DNA of 24,522 nt, taken from positions 1 through 24,522 of the forward strand of contig CALISP010000037.1 in the NCBI GenBank assembly GCA_938041705.1, given 5' to 3'. The notes under the pieces are model-generated. The model was not told where the DNA came from, searched no databases, and saw nothing but the letters and a program-made list of their open reading frames with translations. This DNA is from an uncultured Cocleimonas sp. (GTDB lineage: Bacteria > Pseudomonadota > Gammaproteobacteria > Thiotrichales > Thiotrichaceae). The position numbers and the translations under genes are program-made. Position 1 is the stretch's first letter. Each line of letters begins with the position of its first letter. This document shows positions 16,031 through 24,021 of this stretch, piece by piece.

Positions 16031-16089
16031 TTATAAATTTCCTTATTTATAATATGCAAACCATAACTCTGGGGTAAAGGTTATAGTTT

Positions 16090-16103
16090 TGTAAGCGCTT
16101 ACA
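16090..16103. promoter_or_regulatory. Second LacI-family operator, between terC and the GMC gene
   Basis: TGTAAGCGCTTACA is identical over 14 bases to the core of the hpsN operator at 6061-6076. It lies in the divergent region between terC (start 16030) and the GMC oxidoreductase (start 16334). Just downstream on the plus strand is TATAGA (16110-16115), a possible -10 box for the GMC transcript. Confidence 0.78.
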
Positions 16104-16333
16104 TTGAGTATAGAATGGATCTAACAAAAATGCACTAATGAAATAATATTGCTTTAAGTATATTTACTCTAAGAATACTAATCATGAGAATATAGCTAGA
16201 TAATCATCAATTATCAATATAAATTGCAAAAAATGAAACTATTTGTTCCAAAAAGTTGAAATTTAATTAGAATAGCAAATATTAAGTACAGCTTTAGCAC
16301 TTAATTTTAGATTTTTTAGTCAGGAGAAGTTAA
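16104..16333. other. AT-rich intergenic leader before the GMC gene
   Basis: This is most of the 303-base gap between terC and the GMC gene. Apart from the operator and possible -10 box at its left end, it contains only AT-rich sequence and the GMC ribosome site (AGGAGA, 16322-16327). No small gene or stable stem was found. Confidence 0.5.
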
Positions 16334-17968
16334 ATGGCATCATCCGATAGCTCAGATTCATCGATCCAGGAATATGACTATATTGTCGTGGGTGCTGGCT
16401 CTGCTGGTTGTGTCTTGGCCAATAGGCTTTCAGCGGATCCTGCTAATAAAGTTTTATTGTTAGAAGCAGGTGCAAAAGATTGGAATCCGTGGATACATGT
16501 GCCAGTAGGATATTTCAAGACTATGCATAACCCTGCAACTGACTGGTGTTATATGACAGAGTCTGATAAAGGTATTGATGGGCGAAAGCTACAATGGCCT
16601 CGCGGTAAAGTATTAGGCGGATCAAGCTCATTAAATGGTCTTTTATATGTTCGCGGGCAAAAAGAAGACTACGATCGATGGGAAGCACTGGGTAACAAAG
16701 GTTGGTCATTTAAAGATGTGTTGCCTTACTTCAAAAAGTCAGAAGACCAAGAACGTGGTGCTGATGAATATCATGGAGTAGGTGGCTTGTTAAAAGTGTC
16801 TGATTTACGTTTACGCCGACCTATTGCTGATATGTTTATTAAAGCGGCTGAGCAAATTGGTATCCCTTTTAACAAAGATTACAATGGCGCTGATCAAGAA
16901 GGCGTTGGCTATTTTCAGCAAACAGCACATAAAGGGTTTCGTTGGAGTACAGCTAAAGGTTTTTTAAGGCCTGCCAGAAGCCGAAGTAATTTAACTGTGA
17001 TTACACACGCGCATACATCTAAAATATTATTTGATGAAACATTAGAAAAGCCTAGAGCGATAGGCATTGAGTTCTTATGCAAAGGATCTCTACAAACAGT
17101 AAAAGCAAATAAAGAAATTATTTTATCTGCGGGTGCTATTGGTTCACCACAAATACTTCAGTTATCTGGTGTGGCATCAAAGGATCTATTAGGAAAGCTT
17201 AATATTCGAGTAATTAAAGAGTTACCTGGTGTAGGTCAAAACCTTCAAGATCATTTGCAAATAAGATTAGTATTTAAAACCAAACAAAATACCTTAAACG
17301 ATGAACTTAATAGTTACTTTAAGCAGTTCAAAGTTGGTTTACAGTATTTTCTAAAGAGAACCGGGGCTTTGACTTTAGCTGCGAGTCAAATTGTTATTTT
17401 TACCAAAACCAAGGCTGAATTAGAGCGTCCTGATATTCAGTTTCATTTTCAACCATTAAGTGCAGATAAACCGGGCGATGGTGTACATCCATTTTCAGCA
17501 TTTACTACTTCAGTTTGTCAGTTGCGCCCACACAGTAGCGGTCATCTTGAAATTAAATCTACAGATCCTTTACAGCACCCAGCAATACATCCGAATTATT
17601 TATCAGATGAACGTGATTTAGAAGTAGCCGTCGAAAGTATCAAGGTAGCAAGAAGAATTGCTGAGGCGCCCGCACTAGCTGCTGAAATACTTGATGAGTA
17701 TGTGCCAGGAAGAGAATACCAAACGGACGAGGAGCTATTGTTGGCTGCACGAAAATTCAGTCAGACCATCTACCATCCAACTAGTACCTGTAAAATGGGT
17801 AATGATGATATGGCGGTTGTTGATGATCGTTTGCGTGTTCATGGAATTAATGGTTTACGTGTTGCGGATGCATCTATCATGCCTGAAATTACCTCAGGTA
17901 ATACCAACGCACCTGCAATTATGATTGGTGAAAAAGCATCCGATATGATTTTGAAGGATAACGCATAA
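16334..17968 (+). CDS. GMC-family FAD-dependent oxidoreductase (choline-dehydrogenase-like)
   Basis: A 544-residue alcohol oxidoreductase of the glucose-methanol-choline family. The FAD-binding GAGSAG motif is at 20-25, with E45 closing the Rossmann site. PROSITE-type signatures are present as GKVLGGSSSLNGLLYVRG (about 94-111) and AGAIGSPQILQLSGV. The catalytic His is in YHPTSTCKMG (H481) and the catalytic Asn in SGNTNAPAIM (N525). There is no signal peptide. AGGAGA precedes ATG 16334. It shares an operator sequence with hpsN, so it may oxidise DHPS or a related primary alcohol in the same pathway; BetA-like choline oxidation is less likely because no betaine aldehyde dehydrogenase or BetI is nearby. 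Substrate remains open. Confidence 0.9.
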   Translation: MASSDSSDSSIQEYDYIVVGAGSAGCVLANRLSADPANKVLLLEAGAKDWNPWIHVPVGYFKTMHNPATDWCYMTESDKGIDGRKLQWPRGKVLGGSSSLNGLLYVRGQKEDYDRWEALGNKGWSFKDVLPYFKKSEDQERGADEYHGVGGLLKVSDLRLRRPIADMFIKAAEQIGIPFNKDYNGADQEGVGYFQQTAHKGFRWSTAKGFLRPARSRSNLTVITHAHTSKILFDETLEKPRAIGIEFLCKGSLQTVKANKEIILSAGAIGSPQILQLSGVASKDLLGKLNIRVIKELPGVGQNLQDHLQIRLVFKTKQNTLNDELNSYFKQFKVGLQYFLKRTGALTLAASQIVIFTKTKAELERPDIQFHFQPLSADKPGDGVHPFSAFTTSVCQLRPHSSGHLEIKSTDPLQHPAIHPNYLSDERDLEVAVESIKVARRIAEAPALAAEILDEYVPGREYQTDEELLLAARKFSQTIYHPTSTCKMGNDDMAVVDDRLRVHGINGLRVADASIMPEITSGNTNAPAIMIGEKASDMILKDNA

Positions 17969-18001
17969 GTTATCCATTTTAATAACAAGCGATAAGTTAG
18001 C

Positions 18002-18020
18002 TAAAAGTAGGGGGGTGTCT
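18002..18020 (+). repeat. Intergenic GGGGGG element, copy D
   Basis: An identical 19-base copy of TAAAAGTAGGGGGGTGTCT in the 54-base gap between the convergent GMC and MocR genes, 33 bases after the GMC stop. No promoter can serve a gene here, which argues that not every copy is a promoter element. Confidence 0.8.
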
Positions 18021-18022
18021 CT

Positions 18023-19498
18023 TTAAGCCTCTTTAGTTAACTCTTTCACTTTCTTCACTACTTTTTTTATACCTTCGGCGATTTTTTCTTGAGGTAAAGA
18101 AGAAAAACCTAATCGGAAGTAGGGACATTTTTCTTGCATAGGATAGAAAAATACATCGCCTGGCTCTATTAGTACCCCTTCTTTCATTAACTCTTTTGCA
18201 AGCTCTCTTGAGTCTAGATTGTCAGGACCTTTTAGCCATAATGCTGATCCTCCATGGTGAGATAATTGTGCTTCACCTGGAAAAGACTGATCAATTTGAT
18301 TTCGCATGATTATTGAGCGTTGGTAGAGTTTTAGGCTTAGCTTTCGGATCAATGAATCGTGATATCCACGCTGCAAAAAGCGAGCGACAATAAATTGATT
18401 GTTACTAGGTGGATGCCTTAACATTAAACGTCTTAAAACACGTGCTTCTTCGATCATCTCTTTGGGTGCCACCATAAAACCGAGACGAATGCCGGGCGCT
18501 AAAGTTTTAGAAATACTACCTATGTAAATAACACGACCATCAGTGTCTTGGCTTTTAAGGGCAGCTAATGGTTTTTTGTTGTAGGTTAATTCCGCCTCAT
18601 AGTCATCTTCTATGATAAGAAAATCTTGTTTAGTCGCCTGCTTCAACAACTCAACTCTACGTTCCTTAGGTAAAGTTACGGTTGTTGGATATTGATGACT
18701 CGGAGTCACATAAATACAGTCGCAGTCATTTAGTTTGTCGTTAATTACCAATCCATCTTCATCCACATCTAGACATGCAACTTTGTCCGTTTGTGTAAGA
18801 AAAGCATTTCTGGCATCAACATAGCCCGGATTTTCAATGCCAATGGTTTTGTTTGAATCTAGTAGTAACTGAGCACAAAGTGTAATCGCATTTTGCGCTC
18901 CTACTGTAACTAATATCTGATTAGGGTCTACAAAAATTCCACGTCTAGGTAATAATTTATTATGAATTTGATCAATTAAGTCTGCATTATCTTGATCAAT
19001 TTGATCTGAAGACCAATCATAAATAGCTGACACACTTGCGGCATCGCGACAACATTCACGCCAATCAGCAATAGGGAAAATTTCTTTATTATATTGACCA
19101 TATAAAAAGGCATATTCATATTGTTGCCAATTTTTTTGTTTTTTTATGGATATAAACTGGCTGGGGGTAGTGGTAAAGCATTTCTTCCAATCTACACTAG
19201 AGTTAGCTGAATCTTCGAGCTTGGGTTTTGCATTAGCATAACCTGAAAGAACATCTTCACAGACATAATAGCCACTGCGTTGGCGAGTTTCGATAAAGCC
19301 TTCATCAACTAGATTTTGGTATGCTAATACAACGGTATTTCGCGAAACCTTTAATTGAGTTGCGAGCTTGCGGCCAGAGGGTAAAGGCATGCCTGGTTTT
19401 ACATGATGATTTAAAATCGCAGACACCATCATTTCTTGAATTCTTGCTTGAAGAGTACCAGTTGATGTTTCAGATAGTTGAAATAAGTACTCGGTCAC
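18023..19498 (-). CDS. MocR-type transcriptional regulator (GntR helix-turn-helix plus aminotransferase-like domain)
   Basis: A 491-residue PLP-dependent regulator. The GntR winged helix-turn-helix occupies about 12-80 (PLPSGRKLATQLKVSRNTVV). A fold-type I aminotransferase-like domain fills about 125-485, with the PLP-stacking/aspartate region LIIEDDYEAEL (294-304) and the PLP lysine K331 in GSISKTLAPGIRLG. MocR relatives include TauR (taurine), GabR and PdxR, so an amine or amino-acid-like effector is likely. It converges on the GMC gene with 54 bases between stops. GTG 19498 is preceded by AAGGA. Its target could be the GMC gene, one of the TRAP operons or itself; no MocR-type direct repeats were identified. 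Confidence 0.92.
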   Translation of the reverse strand: MTEYLFQLSETSTGTLQARIQEMMVSAILNHHVKPGMPLPSGRKLATQLKVSRNTVVLAYQNLVDEGFIETRQRSGYYVCEDVLSGYANAKPKLEDSANSSVDWKKCFTTTPSQFISIKKQKNWQQYEYAFLYGQYNKEIFPIADWRECCRDAASVSAIYDWSSDQIDQDNADLIDQIHNKLLPRRGIFVDPNQILVTVGAQNAITLCAQLLLDSNKTIGIENPGYVDARNAFLTQTDKVACLDVDEDGLVINDKLNDCDCIYVTPSHQYPTTVTLPKERRVELLKQATKQDFLIIEDDYEAELTYNKKPLAALKSQDTDGRVIYIGSISKTLAPGIRLGFMVAPKEMIEEARVLRRLMLRHPPSNNQFIVARFLQRGYHDSLIRKLSLKLYQRSIIMRNQIDQSFPGEAQLSHHGGSALWLKGPDNLDSRELAKELMKEGVLIEPGDVFFYPMQEKCPYFRLGFSSLPQEKIAEGIKKVVKKVKELTKEA

Positions 19499-20159
19499 AG
19501 AAAGTCCTTTATGTAGATGGGTTTATGTTTTCTTGTTTGGCTCGAGAGTTTAGGCTAATGGTGCCAGTTGAGTAAAGTGATACTTTATGTAAAGTTGCTA
19601 TATGCGATTTCAATTAATAGAATACCTAGTCGTAAACTAGTTAGTTCAAAGTAGATAAAATGTTCCATAAAAGAGGTGTTATAAATAGATGAATGCCTTT
19701 TCGTTCTAAAGATCATCTAAAGCTGTTTTGACTTCATACGAATGAGTTATCCGTTCTAAAAACATACTTTAAGTTCGCTAGTTTTACATGAGTTTTTTTA
19801 CTTTTTGATCAATTAAAACTAGCTAAGTTTAGGTGATAGTTTTTTCTTAAACCTAATGCTCAGGGAAAGCATTGCCGCATTAATATAAGATAAAAGTTGA
19901 GGGCGGTTTTTTTTAGTTTTTATATATGAATTATGATCTCAAATTCATTCAATTAATGCATGATCATAATGTGGGATTTTCAATATCTAGTAATTAAGTG
20001 AATTTTTTAATGATTAACAGATAAGCATTCTGTTAAAAAATGTTGTTACGATGTAATAAGAGCCTGTAATTTTTACTGTTGAATTACAGTACTCAGTTAT
20101 CGAAAGCGAGCATTATTATAAGTTGAATTGCCTCTAAACATAAGCTAACTCTCAGTTTT
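19499..20159. other. Non-coding gap with no recognised gene
   Basis: This AT-rich stretch between the MocR regulator and the stress protein contains no credible gene on either strand. A perfect eight-base inverted repeat (CTGTAATT/AATTACAG, 20064-20089, ten-base loop) lies near its right end, downstream of the stress-protein gene, without a T-tract. A GGGCGG run followed by eight Ts (near 19901-19914) lacks a convincing stem. The MocR promoter should be at the left end. Confidence 0.5.
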
Positions 20160-20561
20160 TTAGCGTAATACGTGTACAGAACACTTAGAGTGACGAACCA
20201 CGCGAGAGGATGTTGAACCCAGGAAAAAATCTTCCAGCCCAGGCTTATGAGAACCGATAATGATACAATCCGCACCAATTTTCTCTGCATATTTTGAGAT
20301 TTCGCGTCCTGCTTGACCGTGTAATATCTCTGATTCGATGGCATCGTCATTAGTGCGTTCAGCCATCATTTCTTTAATTTTATCATGTGCTTTAGTTTTT
20401 ACATCTTCTGTCACAAACGACTGAACGACGTTATTTACAGGCTCCATAACATGTGCAACGATAATTTTACCGTCTTTAGAAATTAGTAATTTAGCAGTTT
20501 GTAATGCCCTATCACTAAAGCCTTGATTCAAAGCACTCGCAATTAATATTTTGTTGTACAT
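20160..20561 (-). CDS. Universal stress protein, UspA family
   Basis: A 133-residue single-domain Usp protein. It begins MYNKILIASALNQG, the usual first strand with nucleotide-binding residues, and ends with the ATP-binding loop GSHKPGLEDFFLGSTSSRVV, then the final strand CSVHVLR. ATG 20561 is preferred over an in-frame TTG at 20573 because that TTG overlaps the ribosome site GGAG. It lies downstream of a TRAP binding-protein gene but beyond an intrinsic terminator, so it can be expressed separately. Usp proteins accompany TRAP systems elsewhere; in Halomonas, TeaD regulates the ectoine transporter TeaABC. A similar regulatory role here is inference. Confidence 0.9.
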   Translation of the reverse strand: MYNKILIASALNQGFSDRALQTAKLLISKDGKIIVAHVMEPVNNVVQSFVTEDVKTKAHDKIKEMMAERTNDDAIESEILHGQAGREISKYAEKIGADCIIIGSHKPGLEDFFLGSTSSRVVRHSKCSVHVLR

Positions 20562-20603
20562 ATTTAGCTCCAATATTACTCATTTATGACTAATCAATGT
20601 GCG

Positions 20604-20633
20604 AAAAACCAGGCCTGGTTTTACCCAGGCCTG
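20604..20633 (-). terminator. Intrinsic terminator of the second TRAP operon
   Basis: On the minus strand CAGGCCTGG, a six-base loop, and CCAGGCCTG form a perfect nine-base GC-rich stem followed by TTTTT. It lies 31 bases after the dctP stop and before the stress-protein gene. Confidence 0.88.
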
Positions 20634-20663
20634 CCAACTAAATTTACTAGTTAGAAAGTGCGA

Positions 20664-21710
20664 TTATAATTCGCCCTTATCTTTTAGATATTGCTTCATG
20701 ATCTCAATGCCCTTTGCATTACCTTTCGATCTTTCTGCAACCTTAGGCCATACGTCAGCAATTGACTTGTCACGCATTCTCTTGACTTCTTCAGGAGCGA
20801 AATTAATGACTTCACCACCAGCGTCTGTGAGAACTTTTAATGCATGGCTAACGCCATCTTGATGTATCTGACTAGTTTCAAAGTAGGTGCTTTTGAAAAC
20901 ACCGTCGATTTTTTCTTTTTGCCAATCACTTAACTCATTGTACTTACCCAGGTTCAAGAATATTTCCTGGTGTTGAGCAGGAGCCCAACCAGGTTGAGCA
21001 GCATACTTTATAACCTCTTGGAATGACATATCGTCAATTCCGCCTGTATCCCAATAGGTTCCATCAATGGTACCCAGTTTTATCGCGGTATATATTTCAC
21101 CACCACCCATTGCTACAGGCGCGCCGCCCATAGCCGTGTGAAATAGCGCTTGAGGGCCACCTGCGCGCATCTTCATGCCTTTTAAATCTTCCATTTTTCT
21201 AACGGGAGTTTTGGTAAACATGGCATTGGGTCCTTGATTAGTCCAACCAACCCATCTTAGATTACGCTTTTTTGCAGCTTCCTGGATTATATCGCCAATT
21301 CTGTACTTAGGATCACCAAATGTTACTTCCCAAGCCTGCACAGTACTAGAAGCACCCATTGCTAGGCCAAACGCAAGCATACCTTCTGGCATATCTCCAC
21401 TGTATACGGAACCCCAACATGCTGTTCCGTCAAGCAATCCAGCAGCTGTTCCTCCGAACGACTCGGATCCACTCGTGATAGCTCCAGATGGCTCAAGTTT
21501 GATTTTAACGGTACCTTCGGTTGCTTCTTCTACCGCTTTAACCCAAGGCACAACACCGCCTGCCCATCCGGCATCAGATTGATCAAAACAGGGCTGAAAA
21601 GTCCAATTGGTTACTTTTTTTGGTTTTTCGTGAGCTACCGCTGCACCTGATGCTACTATTAAAGTCGTAGCGTATAAGGTCGCGGATAACATCGTTTTTA
21701 CTTTATTCAT
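20664..21710 (-). CDS. TRAP transporter periplasmic solute-binding protein (second system)
   Basis: A 348-residue DctP-type binding protein. The signal peptide covers about 1-27 (MNKVKTMLSATLYATTLIVA core, cleavage after AAVA before HEKP). The conserved substrate Arg is in KMRAGGP, followed by MGGGEIYTAIKLGTIDGTYW, again of the FcbT/COG4663 type and distantly related to the binding protein at 14139-15269. ATG 21710 is chosen over an upstream in-frame start because AGGTGGAG lies directly before it and the signal peptide then begins at residue 1. Last gene of a dctM-dctQ-dctP order, 181 bases after dctQ, ending at a strong terminator. Substrate unknown. Confidence 0.92.
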   Translation of the reverse strand: MNKVKTMLSATLYATTLIVASGAAVAHEKPKKVTNWTFQPCFDQSDAGWAGGVVPWVKAVEEATEGTVKIKLEPSGAITSGSESFGGTAAGLLDGTACWGSVYSGDMPEGMLAFGLAMGASSTVQAWEVTFGDPKYRIGDIIQEAAKKRNLRWVGWTNQGPNAMFTKTPVRKMEDLKGMKMRAGGPQALFHTAMGGAPVAMGGGEIYTAIKLGTIDGTYWDTGGIDDMSFQEVIKYAAQPGWAPAQHQEIFLNLGKYNELSDWQKEKIDGVFKSTYFETSQIHQDGVSHALKVLTDAGGEVINFAPEEVKRMRDKSIADVWPKVAERSKGNAKGIEIMKQYLKDKGEL

Positions 21711-21891
21711 AAATCTCCACCTTTGTGTATTAAGGAAACAATTATATTTGTTCAATTTATTTTATTTAACTCATTGAACTCACTTAAACCTCTGAGTATG
21801 CAGGGGCCACATTCAGTCATATACCTCAAAAGTTATACAACGAATTTTTTAAGCCGTTACGATACAAGCGTTTTTACCAGCCATTTAGCCG

Positions 21892-22389
21892 TTATGATCT
21901 CAGGGTTCGGATATCTTTCACCAGTTTTTTTATAACAACCAATAGCATGATTATTCCAGTAATCGGAAAGAATATTTTCAGCGGATATATGGGAAGCGGG
22001 ATACTGGTTGGAGTATGTTGGTTAAGCATTACAGACAACTTCGCCGCCTCATACCCTTTCCACACTAATACCCCAAGAAACAAGAATGTGAAAACGACTG
22101 TGATAATGTCGCATATCGCTTTTTTCTTAGGTGAAAAAGCAGCATAGAAAAGATCCAACTTAACAAACGCATTATCATTTAATGAATAAATTCCCCCTAC
22201 ACAGGCCAAAAGCACCATCGCAACTTGTAATGTACTTGATATCCAGAGAGAAGGTGAGTTTAAAACATATCTTAGAAATACGTCCGTAACTCCAAATACC
22301 ATCAGGTAAAGAATCAGTAACCACCCAAATCGCCCCATCATTTCAGCAATGAAGTCGATCGCCTTTTCTATCTTATTCCACAATTCCAT
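21892..22389 (-). CDS. TRAP transporter small permease (DctQ family)
   Basis: A 165-residue small membrane subunit with four predicted helices (about 17-37, 48-66, 87-110 and 133-153). The family pattern is visible in FGVTDVFLRYVLNSPSLWISS (VxxRYVLNxPxxW). DctQ bridges the binding protein to the large permease. It lies between dctM and dctP on the same strand, 89 bases after dctM. ATG 22389 follows an AGAGGT ribosome site. Confidence 0.9.
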   Translation of the reverse strand: MELWNKIEKAIDFIAEMMGRFGWLLILYLMVFGVTDVFLRYVLNSPSLWISSTLQVAMVLLACVGGIYSLNDNAFVKLDLFYAAFSPKKKAICDIITVVFTFLFLGVLVWKGYEAAKLSVMLNQHTPTSIPLPIYPLKIFFPITGIIMLLVVIKKLVKDIRTLRS

Positions 22390-22478
22390 ACTAACCTCTT
22401 GCTCGTAATTTATAAAAGCATGCTCTGAAGAGCTGTTTGTTGCATTGTTTGTTACATAAAGTCATTTTACTTGCCCTT

Positions 22479-23786
22479 TTACTTCATAAGATTTGGGAGC
22501 CATGTAGCGATAGCTGGGAAGGTGAAAATCAACGCCAATCCAAGAACCTGAAGTGCAATAAATGGCCACACCGACCTGTAAACATCACCCATACTGACAT
22601 CAGGGGGCAACACACTTTTTAACCAAAACAGTACAAAGCCAAAGGGTGGAGTGAGGTAAGCAATCTGAATATTAACGATAAACAACACACCAAACCAAAG
22701 CTTATCAATACCTAAAGAGTCAATAATTGGGATAAATAGAGGTGTACACAACATGATTATCGCCCAATCATCCATCACCATTCCAAGCAACAGAATAATG
22801 AACATCATCATCAGCAGAACTCCATTTTCTCCTCCTGGCATACTCAAAACTAGATCCGTCACAAGTTGTTGACTACCTAGCGAATTGAAAACATTCAGAT
22901 AGATATTGGAAGCAATCAAAATCCATAGACCCATACCACTGAGTTTAACGGTAGCTTCTAAAGACTCTCTCAAGACTGGCCAGGTTAATTTCCCGTAAAT
23001 CAAGTTAATAACAAACGCGCCAGTCGCGCCAAAAGCCGCCGCTTCTGAAGGAGTCGCAATTCCTCCCCAAATGGCTCCTAGTACAATGACTATCAAAAGC
23101 ATGAATGGCCAAATGTTCACCAATGAGGAGAGTTTTTGTGCTCTGGTGAATTTTATATCTTCAGGTGTTGGCGGCCCCATTTGTGGCTGTAGCCGACAAC
23201 GAACCCCAATGTATGTCATATAAAACACTGCGAGCATCAATCCGGGCAATAAGCCACCCAGAAACAATGCACCAATGGAAACCTTGGCCAAAAGTCCGTA
23301 GAAAATAAAGGGAACACTAGGCGGGATGAGAGCGCCTAATGCGCCACCAGCACCTATCGAACCAATGGCGATATCTCTGCTGTAGTTATATTTGATCATG
23401 GATGGGTAAGCAATTTGCCCCATCGTTATTGTTGCTGGTGGAGTGATCCCGGTAATCGCCGCAAATATAGTACACACTTGCACGGTGCCCATGGCCAAGC
23501 CGCCTGCAATATGACCTATTAGTTTATAGACCGCATCGTAAGCCGCTTCAGCGATCCCCGAAAACCGGATCAGGCTCCCCATAAAAAGAAACAATGGAAC
23601 CGTCACCAACACGTTGTTCCAGGGTGTGGAGTAAAATTGACTGGGGATCGTCGCCAAGGCTCTCGGCTCAAAAATCGCAGCAAAAATAACGGCAGTGCCT
23701 CCTAGGCCAAGAGCCACAGGCAGCCCAAGGAATAGAGCAAAAAACAGACATAAAAAGTAAAGCAAGGTGATAATTTCTATACTCAT
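22479..23786 (-). CDS. TRAP transporter large permease (DctM family)
   Basis: A 435-residue, roughly 12-helix symporter subunit. Typical DctM blocks include PLFLFMGSLIRFSG, GITPPATITMGQIAYPSM, GALGALIPPSVPFIFYGLLA and WGGIATPSEAAAFGATGA. ATG 23786, with GGATGG about nine bases upstream, is preferred over an in-frame TTG at 23801. It is the first gene of the dctM-dctQ-dctP set; most TRAP operons begin with the binding protein. The region appears more GC-rich by eye than the hps genes, and its upstream flank consists of broken genes, so this operon may have been acquired or rearranged. Confidence 0.93.
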   Translation of the reverse strand: MSIEIITLLYFLCLFFALFLGLPVALGLGGTAVIFAAIFEPRALATIPSQFYSTPWNNVLVTVPLFLFMGSLIRFSGIAEAAYDAVYKLIGHIAGGLAMGTVQVCTIFAAITGITPPATITMGQIAYPSMIKYNYSRDIAIGSIGAGGALGALIPPSVPFIFYGLLAKVSIGALFLGGLLPGLMLAVFYMTYIGVRCRLQPQMGPPTPEDIKFTRAQKLSSLVNIWPFMLLIVIVLGAIWGGIATPSEAAAFGATGAFVINLIYGKLTWPVLRESLEATVKLSGMGLWILIASNIYLNVFNSLGSQQLVTDLVLSMPGGENGVLLMMMFIILLLGMVMDDWAIIMLCTPLFIPIIDSLGIDKLWFGVLFIVNIQIAYLTPPFGFVLFWLKSVLPPDVSMGDVYRSVWPFIALQVLGLALIFTFPAIATWLPNLMK

Positions 23787-23809
23787 AAACAATCCATCCA
23801 ATTTCTTGA

Positions 23810-23905
23810 TTACGTACTTAACTCAGCACAAGTTACGTTGGTCGTCGAGCATCCACGGGGCGTTAATACTTGCGCCGTAGCTTTACCCGCGTCGCGGCAT
23901 ACTAC
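23810..23905 (-). pseudogene. Possible C-terminal remnant of an isopropylmalate/tartrate-dehydrogenase-like gene
   Basis: A minus-strand frame ending at TAA 23812-23810 reads ...CRDAGKATAQVLTPRGC, then STTNVTCAELST. It resembles the C-terminal end of beta-decarboxylating dehydrogenases (TPDLGG-(S/T)A-(S/T)T-xxV-T-x-A), with the LGG step disrupted. The frame closes upstream at 23923 with no family motifs. The match is short and made by eye; it may be chance. Confidence 0.25.
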
Positions 23906-24021
23906 TTTTTCGCCATTTCGTTAGAAAAATAAGTAGCCCCTGCTCTCCGTTCTTCACCTTAAATATCAAAGCACCTTGTGAGGCGATACAACTGCGCAGA
24001 TTTCCTTCGCCAGGATGCTCA

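Noticed and set aside
16334..17968. Calling the GMC enzyme choline dehydrogenase (betA)
   Set aside because: Family-level similarity only; no betB, betI or choline transporter nearby, and it shares an operator with hpsN.
3933..18020. The GGGGGG elements as a CRISPR array or transposon ends
   Set aside because: Copies are kilobases apart, mixed in orientation, without regular spacers, target duplications or a transposase.
20064..20089. CTGTAATT/AATTACAG inverted repeat as a terminator of the stress-protein gene
   Set aside because: Stem is AT-rich with no T-tract on either strand; kept only as an unexplained repeat.
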